NCBI RefSeq assembly: GCF_001858025.1
Contig: NZ_LZQD01000004.1
Coordinates: 235,134 to 299,133 of the forward strand
DNA from: Trichormus sp. NMC-1
GTDB taxonomy: Bacteria > Cyanobacteriota > Cyanobacteriia > Cyanobacteriales > Nostocaceae
Length of the DNA stretch: 64,000 nt
Direction of reading: 5' to 3'
In this document: in pieces, positions 10,730 to 19,749 of the stretch
How positions within the stretch are numbered: position 1 is the stretch's first letter
Layout: the number at the start of each line of letters is the position of its first letter
Notes under the pieces: generated by a model
Seen by the model: the letters and a program-made list of their open reading frames with translations, nothing else
The model's database searches: none
Told to the model about the DNA's origin: nothing
Translations under genes and position numbers: made by a program

Positions 10730-12112
10730 ATGTCTGCATTTAAATTGCCTCAAGGCCCTGAAACTCACCCTTGGATACAGACTTTCCAATGGTTAAAAAA
10801 TCCTTTGGGATATATGGAAGAATGTGCTAAACAGTACGGTGATATTTTTACTTTAAGAATTGGCCCAGTTTTTAAGCCGCAAGTATTCATTAGCAATCCT
10901 CAAGCAATTCAACAAATTTTTACCACTGACCCAAAACACTTAGGCTCTGGTGCGCCAATAGGTATTGCATTGGTAGGAAAACAATCCCTACTGGGACTAG
11001 AAGGCAAGCCACACCAACGCCAACGCAAGTTATTGACTCCCCCTTTACATGGGGAAAAAATACTGGCTTACGGGCATCTAATACGGGAAATTACTGAAAA
11101 AGTTACAGATAAATGGCAAATTGGACAACCAATTTCAGTGTTGTCTTCCATGCAAGAAATTTCTTTTGAAGTGATTTTAAAAGCTGTATTTGGTTTACAG
11201 GAAGGTTCACGTTATGACCAACTTAAGGAATTACTGTTAAAAATCCTCAATCCTGAGCAACCTTTTATCAGAGGAATTATTTTATTATTCCCATTATTGC
11301 AAAGAGATTTAGGCGCGTGGAGTCCGTGGAGTAAATTCTTACGCTTAAAAGAGCAAATCGACGAACTCATTTATGCGGAAATAAAGGAACGTCAAGAGAA
11401 ACCAGATCCATCTCGCACTGATATTTTGTCTTTAATGATGGCTACCAAGGATGAACAAGGTCAACCCATGACTGATGTTGAGTTACGGGATGAGTTGATT
11501 ACTTTGTTAGTAGCTGGTCATGAAACTACCGCAAATTCTTTAACATGGGCGTTTTACTGGATTCATCATACGCCACAGGTGCGAGAAAAATTATTGCAAG
11601 AATTGGATAACTTGGGTGAACAGCCAGATGCTAATGAGATTTTCAAATTACCCTATTTAAATGCTATTTGTTCAGAAACATTGCGTTTGTACCCAGTGGT
11701 AATGTTGGTTTTAAATAGATTTCTTAAATCGCCGTTGGAGGTAATGGGTTATAATTTAGAACCTGGAACTGTGGTGATTCCTTGTATTTATTTAACCCAT
11801 CATCGAGAAGATTTATATCCTGATTCTAAGCAGTTTAAACCCGAACGTTTTTTAGAACGTCAATTTAGCACTTCTGAATTTTTACCTTTTGGTGGTGGAA
11901 ATCGTCGCTGTATTGGGATGGCTTTTGCTATGTTTGAGATGAAGTTGGTTTTAGCAACTGTCTTGTCTCAATGGCAGATGGAATTGGCTGATACTAAACC
12001 TTTACAACCAGTGCGAAAGAGTACTTTATTGGTTCCCGGTGAGGGTTTCAAGATGGTTGTAAGAGGGAAACGTCTGCAAAATCAGCCGGTTCTGCAAACC
12101 AGTGTTAGTTAA
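10730..12112 (+). CDS. Cytochrome P450, CYP110 type
   Basis: This 460-residue soluble P450 has all signature motifs: oxygen-activating I-helix AGHETTANSL, K-helix ExxR in ETLRL, the PERF segment (KPERFLE), and the haem loop FLPFGGGNRRCIG with axial thiolate C394. The N-terminus LPQGPETHPWIQTFQWLKNP is typical of the CYP110 family, which is widespread in heterocystous cyanobacteria; members act on fatty acids and terpenes in some strains. It lacks a membrane anchor. A second, unrelated P450 lies convergently 104 bp downstream. ATG 10730 is preceded by TTGGGAGAAG, a good ribosome site. Confidence 0.93.
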   Translation: MSAFKLPQGPETHPWIQTFQWLKNPLGYMEECAKQYGDIFTLRIGPVFKPQVFISNPQAIQQIFTTDPKHLGSGAPIGIALVGKQSLLGLEGKPHQRQRKLLTPPLHGEKILAYGHLIREITEKVTDKWQIGQPISVLSSMQEISFEVILKAVFGLQEGSRYDQLKELLLKILNPEQPFIRGIILLFPLLQRDLGAWSPWSKFLRLKEQIDELIYAEIKERQEKPDPSRTDILSLMMATKDEQGQPMTDVELRDELITLLVAGHETTANSLTWAFYWIHHTPQVREKLLQELDNLGEQPDANEIFKLPYLNAICSETLRLYPVVMLVLNRFLKSPLEVMGYNLEPGTVVIPCIYLTHHREDLYPDSKQFKPERFLERQFSTSEFLPFGGGNRRCIGMAFAMFEMKLVLATVLSQWQMELADTKPLQPVRKSTLLVPGEGFKMVVRGKRLQNQPVLQTSVS

Positions 12113-12174
12113 GGTTTTTAAGGTGCGTTAGCGTAGCTGACTGGATGCGCCTATAAAAGAAATCGCGATAGCTG

Positions 12175-12202
12175 CGCCATAGGTAATTAATTGCCTATGG
12201 CG
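12175..12202. terminator. Palindrome between convergent P450 genes
   Basis: CGCCATAGG (12175-12183) pairs perfectly with CCTATGGCG (12194-12202), and the interior is itself nearly palindromic. An outer GCGAT/ATCGC pairing extends it imperfectly. Its place between two convergent genes suits a bidirectional terminator, but it may equally be a mobile palindrome. Confidence 0.5.
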
Positions 12203-12216
12203 GATCGCTTGCATTC

Positions 12217-13773
12217 CTACTTTCTCAACCGAAAGCGTACTGGCATTCTATCAGATGGATAAATCAAAAGGTTCTGCTGCAACTGTTCCACAGATGAACG
12301 ACCATTAACCAATTCCCAATCAAAGTAGCGCAACAGTAGCGCCAGCATCACCGTTGCTTCCAGCATTGACAGATGCTCACCCAAGCAACGGTGAGAACCT
12401 GAGCCAAAGTCTATCATTGGCAGTTGACTAATTTCCTTGCTTTTGTCTAACCAACGCTCTGGTAGAAATTCATCAGGACGAGAATAGATTTCTGGATCTC
12501 TTCCAGCCGCAAGCATTGACCAGAATATTTTCGTACCACGAGGAATCACCTGACCCTCAATGACAACTTCTCGTTGAGCTTCCAATGAAGATGAGCCGGA
12601 AGCGATAGAATAAAGGCGCAAAGTTTCTTTGAAAATAGCGCTGATATAACTCAATTCCTTGAAGCTTTCTATATTAATAGTGCCTTGACTTTGCCAAACT
12701 TGATCAACTACGGCCCGTGCTTGTTGAAAAACCCTAGGATTTAAGGATAACTCTGCTACCGTAAAAGATAAAGAATGGGCTGTTGTATCAGTACCAGCTA
12801 TTAATAATTCAATAGCTTCTCCTATCAGTGATTCTCGATTATAGTTTGGTTCTTTAGCAGCTATTTTTACCAACATTGATTCCTGGAACAAAGAACTTAC
12901 CTGTTTTAAATCGGGTTTGTTTTGTTCTCTCATTTGCAAAGCTAAGTCTACACGAGGAGCCAGAAATTCTTCTAAATATCGTCTTGCTGCCCAATAATTT
13001 TGTGAATTTTTAGTTGGTAGATATTTCCTCCATCTCTGCTCGCCAGTAATAACTATCCTTAAAAACCGATAACCTAAAATAGACATCGCTTCGTACACCT
13101 TAGCAACATCAAGGGGTGGTCCTTCAGGACTAACGGTTTTTTTATCCACAGGAATACCCAGCACTAAAGAGGAAATCACCCTCATTGTCAATTCTACAAA
13201 CAGAGGATCTACCTGCACTTCCTTTGATGGCGGGGCTTCCTGAATTTTCTCAATTACTTGTTCACAGGCTTGGCTAATAATATCAACATATTTGGAGAGA
13301 CTACTAGAACTAAATTCAGGATTCCAAGCTTTGCGTCGCCACTGCCACTCGCTGCCATTTTGACCCAAAAGAATTGGTCCACCCATATCGTTCCAAGCTT
13401 TACTTAATTGCTTGGATCTAACTAAGCTACCATCTCTCATGCCATTGATAATGGTGTCTTCGATCACTTTTGGCTGACTCAAAACAACAACGGGTTGACC
13501 AGCCCAATAAACATACATCGGGCCTAGTTGCTGGCTCCAATCAAATAATAATTGGAAGAATTTCTTTTTTTTTACTGCTGCTAATACTTGAGGAATATTT
13601 CCTAACAGCCAATGTCTGGGAGGAGAAGGAAGAGACTCTAGATATTTGTAACTGTTCTTTCGTTTCCACCAGCGCCACCCAAGTATTCCCGCTGTGCTAG
13701 AAACGCCTAAAACTGTGACCAAATTTAGAGATGAGGAAGACAAAGCAATCTGAGCAGCAATTTCTTGGAACAT
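12217..13773 (-). CDS. Membrane-anchored cytochrome P450
   Basis: This 518-residue P450 has an N-terminal hydrophobic anchor (about 12-30) followed by basic WRWWKRKNSYKYLESLPSPP, a eukaryote-like arrangement with a proline-rich hinge. Motifs: I-helix AGTDTTAHSL, ETLRL for ExxR, LPERWLD, and haem loop IDFGSGSHRCLG with C463. The usual Phe of the haem loop is kept. The substrate is unknown; it is clearly not the CYP110 type of its neighbour. AAGGGA lies 7 bases before the ATG. The wrecked glycosyltransferase start just upstream (13796-13938) suggests that the P450 once sat in a tailoring cluster. Confidence 0.9.
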   Translation of the reverse strand: MFQEIAAQIALSSSSLNLVTVLGVSSTAGILGWRWWKRKNSYKYLESLPSPPRHWLLGNIPQVLAAVKKKKFFQLLFDWSQQLGPMYVYWAGQPVVVLSQPKVIEDTIINGMRDGSLVRSKQLSKAWNDMGGPILLGQNGSEWQWRRKAWNPEFSSSSLSKYVDIISQACEQVIEKIQEAPPSKEVQVDPLFVELTMRVISSLVLGIPVDKKTVSPEGPPLDVAKVYEAMSILGYRFLRIVITGEQRWRKYLPTKNSQNYWAARRYLEEFLAPRVDLALQMREQNKPDLKQVSSLFQESMLVKIAAKEPNYNRESLIGEAIELLIAGTDTTAHSLSFTVAELSLNPRVFQQARAVVDQVWQSQGTINIESFKELSYISAIFKETLRLYSIASGSSSLEAQREVVIEGQVIPRGTKIFWSMLAAGRDPEIYSRPDEFLPERWLDKSKEISQLPMIDFGSGSHRCLGEHLSMLEATVMLALLLRYFDWELVNGRSSVEQLQQNLLIYPSDRMPVRFRLRK

Positions 13774-13795
13774 AAATTTCCCTTGAATAAAAGCT

Positions 13796-13938
13796 TTATT
13801 GGAATTCTAAACCTGATGCTTGCGCCTTGGGTTGAGCATCAGGAACCCCAATTAAAGTAACACGATGTCCAGGCTGTTGTAATTCTTTCCCCAAGACCAA
13901 CATTGTATTCTAATGTCCGGTAGCCATTAATGAGTCAT
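13796..13938 (-). pseudogene. N-terminal remnant of a UDP-glycosyltransferase (MGT-like)
   Basis: The reverse strand reads MTH, then a frame break, then ATGH, a TAG stop, NTM and LVLGKELQQPGHRVTLIGVP, then DAQPKAQASGLEFQ and a TAA at 13796-13798. This matches the start of macrolide/zeaxanthin-type glycosyltransferases (consensus GHLNTMLVLGKELQQRGHRV). Compared with that consensus, a short deletion lies after MTH, the Leu of GHLN is replaced by a stop, and everything after about residue 55 is gone. It ends 22 bp before the P450 start at 13773. Confidence 0.8.
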
Positions 13939-14118
13939 AATCGGATTTTATGGTTAATTAGAATGATGTATACCAGAAAACAGCCTCATAAAGTGAAAAC
14001 ATAAATATTTCCGTTTCAAAGTGCTTGCTTCAATTTTAAAAACTTATGTTTAATTCTCAAAAACCTCACGATACTAAAGATAAGTACCACTTCTTCAAGA
14101 ATAAGGATCTTGTCAATT

Positions 14119-14652
14119 ATGCCTCTAATTAGTCTGATTGCAGCCATTTCCGAAAATCGGATTTTAGCCGACTCAACAAAGGAACATATTCATGTGGGTA
14201 TTCCTTGGAATATTCCCAGTGATGAACGTCATTTTCAAAAAATTACCTGGCGACATCCTGTGATTATGGGACGCAAAACCTATACTACTTTCTATCAACC
14301 GCTGCCAAATCGCACAAATATCATTGTTACGAGAGATGCTAATTTTAAAGCTCCTGGATGTGTTGTTTTTCATTCACTGCAAGAGGCAATTGAATGGGCA
14401 AAAATGAGCGAAACAGAAGAGATCTTTATTGCTGGTGGCGGACAAATTTATACTGAGGCAATCAAATTTGCTGATAAGCTTTATTTGACAATTGTGGAAG
14501 GTAATTTTGTTGGAGATATTTACTTTCCTGAGTTTGCAAATTTTGGCAAAGTAACCAAAGAACAGCATTCGCAGGAAAATGGCTTTCAGTTTAAGTTTGT
14601 GGAAATTGAAAGGTGCGTTAATGAGGTAACGCCACCTACGATCATGGGATAA
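14119..14652 (+). CDS. folA: Dihydrofolate reductase
   Basis: This 177-residue enzyme reduces dihydrofolate to tetrahydrofolate with NADPH. Visible motifs are PLISLIAAISENRIL at the N-terminus, GIPWNIPSDERHF (substrate-site Trp/Asp region), HPVIMGRKTY, NIIVTRD and the NADPH-binding IFIAGGGQIYTEA. It is slightly longer than the E. coli enzyme (159), mainly through a STKEHIHV insertion before the PW motif. I place the start at ATG 14119: AAGGA at 14103-14107 is 11 bases upstream. A TTG at 14110 would extend the frame by three codons but sits too close to that site. Confidence 0.92.
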   Translation: MPLISLIAAISENRILADSTKEHIHVGIPWNIPSDERHFQKITWRHPVIMGRKTYTTFYQPLPNRTNIIVTRDANFKAPGCVVFHSLQEAIEWAKMSETEEIFIAGGGQIYTEAIKFADKLYLTIVEGNFVGDIYFPEFANFGKVTKEQHSQENGFQFKFVEIERCVNEVTPPTIMG

Positions 14653-14671
14653 TTTATTTTTGGGAATTCCC

Positions 14672-15472
14672 TTACTGTAATTTCAAGAACTTATCCAACG
14701 CTGCTACCATACTGGGAGGCCAACGGCGGATATTTTTCACCCAGTTTATATCTTTGTAGCGGGTATCGAGTCCATAAGCTGCTACCCAGTTGCTTTCTGC
14801 TTCCCCTTTTTGTCCACTTACCCAATAAGCGCCTGTTAAAGCGGCACGCATATCGGCAAATCGGGGATATTTACGGACGATATTTCGCATTTCTCGGATG
14901 GCTTTGTCTGTTTGATTGGTTTCATATAAAGCCAGGGCATAATTAGCTCTAGCAAAGGCAAAATTAGGGGAGATGGCTGAGGCTTTTTGAAAATCTGCGA
15001 TCGCATCTTCCCATTTTCCCAATCCTGTTTTGGCGTTACCTCGATTGTTGTAAGCCATGGCATCATTAGGATCTAGTTCTAAAACATGATTATAATCTGC
15101 GATCGCATCTTCCCATTTTCCCAAACCTTCCAAGGCTGTCCCCCGATTTAAATAAGGGTCTGTTACATTGGGCGCTAATTCTACAGCTTTGTTATAATCT
15201 GTCAATGCTGTTTCTAACTTATTTTGACTGACACGAGAATTACCGCGATTACTCCATGCTCCAGCATTAGTGGGAAATTTTTCAATAATTTCTGTCCAAT
15301 AAGCTTCCGCAGTCACAAAATCACCTTTCTCAGTAGCTGCAAATGCCTTAGTTGCTAATTCATCTCCTGCTTGTAACTGTTCGTCGGTGATAGGTTGTGA
15401 TTCTGCAAATACAGGTGTACTCCAGCCGAACACCAGTAACAAACTCAGAAAAATACTAATTAATTTAATCAT
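14672..15472 (-). CDS. Exported TPR protein
   Basis: This 266-residue protein begins with a clear Sec signal peptide (residues 1-23, cleavage after VFA-ESQ). It carries at least four tetratricopeptide repeats, seen as GAWSNRGNSR, DPYLNRGTALEGLGKWEDAI, AMAYNNRGNAKTGLGKWEDA and FAFARANYALALYE. Two repeats are near-identical at the DNA level (both contain TCTGCGATCGCATCTTCCCA), pointing to recent internal duplication. It should lie in the periplasm or thylakoid lumen and act as a protein-binding scaffold; the partner is unknown. It converges with folA across 19 bp. Confidence 0.88.
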   Translation of the reverse strand: MIKLISIFLSLLLVFGWSTPVFAESQPITDEQLQAGDELATKAFAATEKGDFVTAEAYWTEIIEKFPTNAGAWSNRGNSRVSQNKLETALTDYNKAVELAPNVTDPYLNRGTALEGLGKWEDAIADYNHVLELDPNDAMAYNNRGNAKTGLGKWEDAIADFQKASAISPNFAFARANYALALYETNQTDKAIREMRNIVRKYPRFADMRAALTGAYWVSGQKGEAESNWVAAYGLDTRYKDINWVKNIRRWPPSMVAALDKFLKLQ

Positions 15473-15745
15473 CTAACTCTCTGTGATGTGCAACAGAATT
15501 AATGATAAAGCAATCTTCAATTATTAGTGAATAACAAAATACCCAACTTCTCTAAAAAGGTGCAAGTTCTGTGAGAACTAATTGTTGAAAGCACATCCGT
15601 TGCTTGGTTCAATGCAGCACAGTAAAAATTGAATATTTTTGTAGTAATTGTAAATATCTAAAAATTGGGGCATCTACAGCAAAAATAATCTGTAAAGTTT
15701 ACGAGTGAAAACCAAAGTAATCTGGAAGAAGAAGAAACTAAACTT

Positions 15746-15787
15746 CTAAAATGTAAAGACATTTCCTGAAAAATCTTTACATTTTAG
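15746..15787 (-). terminator. Hairpin downstream of gcvH
   Basis: CTAAAATGTAAAGA (15746-15759) and TCTTTACATTTTAG (15774-15787) form a perfect 14-bp stem with a 14-base loop, 21 bp after the gcvH stop. It is AT-rich and lacks a long T run, so termination is likely but not certain. The rest of the 336-bp gap 15473-15808 shows nothing else. Confidence 0.65.
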
Positions 15788-15808
15788 ATTTGGTGAATTT
15801 TGAATTAT

Positions 15809-16201
15809 TTACACGCCTTCTACCAAAGCACTATACTCATCTGCCGTCAAAGAATCTTCAAAAACTTCTCCTGGGTCATTAACACGCAGTTTCAGGAACC
15901 AGCCTTCACCATAGGGGTCATCTGCTACTTGTTCAGGAGAGTCAATCAATTCCTGATTGCGTTCTATTACTGTACCAGAAATTGGTGAATTCAGTGTTTC
16001 AACGGCTTTTACTGACTCAATAGTACCAAAGGTATCTCCCTTAGAAACAGCATCACCAATTTCTAGTAGGTCTAAAAATACAATATCACCCAATTGTTCT
16101 ACAGCAAACTCAGTAATACCAATGGTGGCGATTTCGCCATCTAACCGTGCATATTCATGAGAATCTAGATATCGCAAATCCTGCGGATATTCCAAAGACA
16201 T
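15809..16201 (-). CDS. gcvH: Glycine cleavage system H protein
   Basis: This 130-residue lipoyl carrier shuttles the aminomethyl group between the P, T and L proteins of the glycine cleavage complex, needed for photorespiratory glycine breakdown and one-carbon supply. The lipoylated lysine is K65 in IESVKAVETL; the LGDIVFLDLLEIGD and DDPYGEGWFLKL segments are canonical. It follows gcvT on the same strand after 81 bp. The partner gcvP is about 20 kb away on the other strand, not adjacent. Confidence 0.96.
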   Translation of the reverse strand: MSLEYPQDLRYLDSHEYARLDGEIATIGITEFAVEQLGDIVFLDLLEIGDAVSKGDTFGTIESVKAVETLNSPISGTVIERNQELIDSPEQVADDPYGEGWFLKLRVNDPGEVFEDSLTADEYSALVEGV

Positions 16202-16282
16202 AATACTTCCTCTTCCACATTAAAAAATTAGTGTTACCACAGTAACCTAAAATACATTATTCCTCAAAAACAGCAAAGGTTA

Positions 16283-17419
16283 TCAGTTAGTGAGACGATT
16301 TTTTGAGCGATAAAATGGACGTTTCACAACTACTATAGGATAAGCTTTACCGCGAATTTCCACTTCTAGTTGCTGTTTGACAGTTGCTAACTGGGTGGGA
16401 ACGTAAGCTAAGGCTATGGGATAGCCTAGTGTGGGTGAGAGAGTACCACTAGATACTTCTCCTACTACTTGCCCTGATGATAATACTGGGTAGCCGTGAC
16501 GGGCGATGTTGCGGGCTTGGGTTTGTAAACCTACAAGTTTACGCTGCACTCCCTCAGTTTTTTGCTGTTCTAAAACAGTACGCCCAATAAAATTGCCTTT
16601 GGTATCTAAATGGACTAACCATCCCAAACCAGCTTCTAAGGGTGTGGTGGTATCGTCGATATCTTGCCCATAAAGCGCCATTGCTGCTTCGAGACGGAGG
16701 GTATCTCGACAACCAAGCCCACAGGGTACGATACCAATATTATATAGACTTTGCCACAATTTTATCCCTACTTCAGGATCGACCATGACTTCAAAGCCAT
16801 CTTCACCTGTGTAGCCTGTGCGGGCTAGGAATGCAGGTTCTCCAAAGATGGTTGTTTCTAAATGCCCAAAGGCTTTAATTGGAGATAAGTCCGCTGTCAC
16901 TAAAGATTGAAGTTGCTTAGTAGCTGTTGGCCCCTGAACTGCAATTAAGACTTTATCCCGTGAGAGGTCTTGAAATTCAATTGTATCAGTATCCAGATGT
17001 TTCAAGATCCAGCTTTTGTCTTTATCAGTAGTTGAGGCATTGACGATAATTACTAACTTTTCAATACCAGTGTTATCTATACCTTGGTAGTAAATAATGA
17101 TATCGTCAATAATTCCGCCTTGGGGATTTAACAATACTGTGTATTGTGCTTGGCCTGATTGCAGACGACTCAAATCTGAGGGAACTAAATTTTGCAGCTG
17201 AGAGATCAGGTTTTTCCCTTGGAGGGTAAATTTGCCCATGTGGGAAATATCGAACATCCCAGCGGTGTTTCTGACAGCTTGGTGTTCTTGGGTAATACCG
17301 CTATATTGTACGGGCATTTCCCAGCCACCAAAGCTAGTAAAGCGGGCTTTGAGTTCTACACCCGTTGAATATAAAGGGGTTCGCGCTAGAGATTGGGTGA
17401 TACTTTCTTGATTAGTCAC
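16283..17419 (-). CDS. gcvT: Aminomethyltransferase (glycine cleavage T protein)
   Basis: This 378-residue enzyme releases ammonia from the aminomethyl-lipoyl H protein and forms methylene-tetrahydrofolate. Visible signatures: FTSFGGWEMPVQYSGITQEH, FDISHMGKF, GQAQYTVLLNPQGGIIDD, RTGYTGEDGFEVM (folate site) and CGLGCRDTLRLEAAM. The start is a GTG at 17419. No glycine riboswitch-like structure was noticed in the short 141-bp leader shared with the divergent pentapeptide gene. Confidence 0.96.
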   Translation of the reverse strand: MTNQESITQSLARTPLYSTGVELKARFTSFGGWEMPVQYSGITQEHQAVRNTAGMFDISHMGKFTLQGKNLISQLQNLVPSDLSRLQSGQAQYTVLLNPQGGIIDDIIIYYQGIDNTGIEKLVIIVNASTTDKDKSWILKHLDTDTIEFQDLSRDKVLIAVQGPTATKQLQSLVTADLSPIKAFGHLETTIFGEPAFLARTGYTGEDGFEVMVDPEVGIKLWQSLYNIGIVPCGLGCRDTLRLEAAMALYGQDIDDTTTPLEAGLGWLVHLDTKGNFIGRTVLEQQKTEGVQRKLVGLQTQARNIARHGYPVLSSGQVVGEVSSGTLSPTLGYPIALAYVPTQLATVKQQLEVEIRGKAYPIVVVKRPFYRSKNRLTN

Positions 17420-17560
17420 AGGTAGTTAGTTCTGCGTGCGATTGCACCTCAACATCTATCTATCCTACGAGATGGTTTCTAATTTAGCAGACTTTCTCCA
17501 CTCCTTCCTTAGTACTGTTTAATAATTAATAGTGCAATTGTTGAGATTTATTAAGTAAAG

Positions 17561-18061
17561 ATGATGAAGTATTGGCAAATATTCGCCGGTTTTGTTTTAG
17601 CTGTGGTGCTGTTTGTGTTTCCCCTCTCAGCACAAGCCGCAAGTTCTTCTAGTGTTACTGGTTCTCTGATTAACAAGGGAGACGCTGGAAAGGACTATTC
17701 TGGTCAAAGTTTAGTCGGGACTGAGTTTACTAGTGTGAAGTTAGAGAATACTAACTTTAGCAATGCTGATTTACGGGGTGCGGTGTTTAACGGTGCGTTG
17801 TTAGAGGGTGTAAATCTGCATGGAGTCGATTTTAGTCAAGGTATTGCTTATCTATCAAGGTTCAAAAACTCTAATTTTAGTGATGCGGTATTTACAGATG
17901 CGATGATGCTACGTTCAACTTTTGATGATATTGATATCACTGGTGCTGATTTCAGCAATGCCATTTTAGACATGACACAGGTGAAAAAACTCTGTACAAA
18001 AGCCAGTGGTGTCAACTCTAAAACTGGTGTAGACACTCGTGAGTCTTTAGGATGTAAATAG
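17561..18061 (+). CDS. Exported pentapeptide-repeat protein (thylakoid-lumen type)
   Basis: This 166-residue protein has a signal peptide (1-26, ending SAQAASS) and a short right-handed pentapeptide helix: [32 protein letters not shown], then [20 protein letters not shown] and [11 protein letters not shown]-terminal tail with two cysteines ([15 protein letters not shown]) closes it. This layout matches the small lumenal pentapeptide proteins of cyanobacteria and plants (TL15/TL17-like), whose function is unclear. The start is a double ATG; either is possible. Confidence 0.88.
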   Translation: MMKYWQIFAGFVLAVVLFVFPLSAQAASSSSVTGSLINKGDAGKDYSGQSLVGTEFTSVKLENTNFSNADLRGAVFNGALLEGVNLHGVDFSQGIAYLSRFKNSNFSDAVFTDAMMLRSTFDDIDITGADFSNAILDMTQVKKLCTKASGVNSKTGVDTRESLGCK

Positions 18062-18078
18062 AATTCCATGCTTTTAAG

Positions 18079-18109
18079 TTTCCCCTCCGCGAACAGTGGG
18101 GAGGGGAAA
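18079..18109 (+). terminator. Terminator of the pentapeptide gene
   Basis: TTTCCCCTCC (18079-18088) pairs perfectly with GGAGGGGAAA (18100-18109) over an 11-base loop, 17 bp after the stop codon at 18059-18061. The U-tract is weak. Confidence 0.7.
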
Positions 18110-18139
18110 TATTGGATACACTAATTAATTGTTTCTCTA

Positions 18140-18360
18140 AGAGGATGTTTTAAAAGTATTAGGCGAATATAATTCGCTACTACACAAACGAAGTCCACCT
18201 ATTCCTTCGGAACGCTACGCTAACGTGGACTAACCAAAAATTAGGGGTTTCAAACCCACGTAGGTGGGTTTTGTCTGTGTAGCCGCGTTCGCGTAGCGTG
18301 CCGGAGGCATCTTTCTAATCGCTGAGGCTAGTATTAATTTAGACTTTGCAAACATCCTCT
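18140..18360. mobile_element. MITE-like element with 11-bp terminal inverted repeats
   Basis: AGAGGATGTTT (18140-18150) is the exact reverse complement of AAACATCCTCT (18350-18360). The 221-bp interior has no ORF and contains a strong palindrome, AAACCCACGTAGGTGGGTTT at 18252-18271, plus GC-rich dispersed-repeat pieces around 18205-18225 and 18284-18306. The structure fits a non-autonomous element; it abuts the tRNA-Ala gene, which starts two bases later. A transposase source was not found in the window. Confidence 0.75.
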
Positions 18361-18361
18361 A

Positions 18362-18434
<73 letters not shown>

Positions 18435-18529
18435 CGTTAATTGCACTCTTTATAATGCCTTAATGATTAGTATTTTGTCAAGTCTTTATTGATTAAATGT
18501 GAAATTTTATTTATCATCCTCAGCACTGG

Positions 18530-18721
18530 TTAAGAAACTTGCAGCAAATAGCTCATACAATGCCCCATGAGAAAATACACTACTAACATAGCCGCAGCCG
18601 CTACGGCAACTAATGTACCAGCCAACATTAAAGAAAATTCTTTGTGTTCAACAGCCTTTTCCATGAGGTGTAGCGACCAGGCTACCAGCGCTACATCAAA
18701 AATTAAAATAGGAATCAACAT
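18530..18721 (-). CDS. Small two-helix membrane protein
   Basis: This 63-residue protein consists of two hydrophobic helices (about 3-19 and 31-53) joined by a charged turn (MEKAVEHKEFS). It starts MLIPILIFDVALVAWSLHLM. I do not recognise a named family. Alternating hydrophobicity, a sensible start and the gene's position between hisF and tRNA-Ala on the hisF strand support it over the overlapping opposite-strand frame at 18567-18749, which has Ala/Thr-rich shadow composition. Confidence 0.6.
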   Translation of the reverse strand: MLIPILIFDVALVAWSLHLMEKAVEHKEFSLMLAGTLVAVAAAAMLVVYFLMGHCMSYLLQVS

Positions 18722-18823
18722 ATTTCTTAATATTACTTCATACTTGTAAATTTATATTAACACTCTTTTGGTAAACTGTGTCTAACCTGGGGTAGATGTG
18801 GTTGATTCCTATTAGTTTTCTGA

Positions 18824-19594
18824 TTAAGATAATCTTACGGAAACAGAGCGATCGCGTAAATAATGTTTGATTTGGGCGACGCTTAATTGGCCAAAATGTA
18901 ACAGAGATGCCAATAATGCTGCTTCGGCTTGACCTGCTGTCAAAGCCTCATGGATGTGTTCACAATTGCCAGCACCACCAGAAGCAATAACGGGAACTTC
19001 TACAGCTTGAGCGATCGCTCGCGTTAAGTCCAGGTCATAACCGGCTTGAGTGCCATCGGCATCCATACTCGTAACCAACAATTCACCTGCCCCCCGTTTT
19101 ACAACTTCCTGCGCCCACAGTAAGGCATCTTTACCCGTATTTTCTCGGCCACCACGAACGTACACATCCCAACCAGGATTAGTGGGGTCAACTCTGCGCC
19201 TAGCATCAATAGCAACAACTATGCATTGATTACCAAAGCGATCGCTGGCACGATTGATCAAATCTGGGTTGCGGACTGCCGCAGAATTAATACTAACCTT
19301 GTCAGCACCTGCTCGTAACAAACCTTTAACATTTTCTAAGGTTTGGATACCACCACCCACAGTTAAGGGAATAAAGACCTGTTCAGCAGTTCGGTAAACT
19401 ACATCAATAATCGTATCCCGGTCTTCATGAGTCGCCGTAATATCCAGAAACACTAACTCATCAGCACCAGCTTCGTTATAAACCTTGGCCAGTTCTACGG
19501 GATCACCGGCATCCTTAAGATCAATAAAGTTAACTCCTTTAACAACCCGTCCCGCCTTGACATCCAAGCAAGGTAAAATTCTTTTAGATAACAT
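18824..19594 (-). CDS. hisF: Imidazole glycerol phosphate synthase subunit HisF
   Basis: This 256-residue cyclase subunit of IGP synthase uses ammonia from HisH to make IGP and AICAR in histidine synthesis. It is a (beta/alpha)8 barrel: [20 protein letters not shown] with the catalytic Asp near residue 11, [38 protein letters not shown] (second catalytic Asp in the DADGTQ/GYD region) and VIASGGAG. Length and ATG start are standard. No other his genes are nearby, as usual in cyanobacteria. Confidence 0.97.
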   Translation of the reverse strand: MLSKRILPCLDVKAGRVVKGVNFIDLKDAGDPVELAKVYNEAGADELVFLDITATHEDRDTIIDVVYRTAEQVFIPLTVGGGIQTLENVKGLLRAGADKVSINSAAVRNPDLINRASDRFGNQCIVVAIDARRRVDPTNPGWDVYVRGGRENTGKDALLWAQEVVKRGAGELLVTSMDADGTQAGYDLDLTRAIAQAVEVPVIASGGAGNCEHIHEALTAGQAEAALLASLLHFGQLSVAQIKHYLRDRSVSVRLS

Positions 19595-19749
19595 AATGAC
19601 TTTCGTTCTCCAGGTAATTGCCGGAATTTAAATTCTAAATTGCCTTGCGTATTTCTAACCGAAAATTTTTGAGCCGATACGATATGAGGAAGTAATGGTT
19701 CCCATCTCCTATCGAAAATCCAAAATCTCAAATCCCCAATAGCTGAATT

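Noticed and set aside
17420-17560. Glycine riboswitch before gcvT
   Set aside because: The leader is too short and I could not find the conserved tandem aptamer core.
18567-18749. 60-codon plus-strand ORF opposite the small membrane gene
   Set aside because: Ala/Thr/Ser-rich shadow; the minus frame has two clean transmembrane helices.
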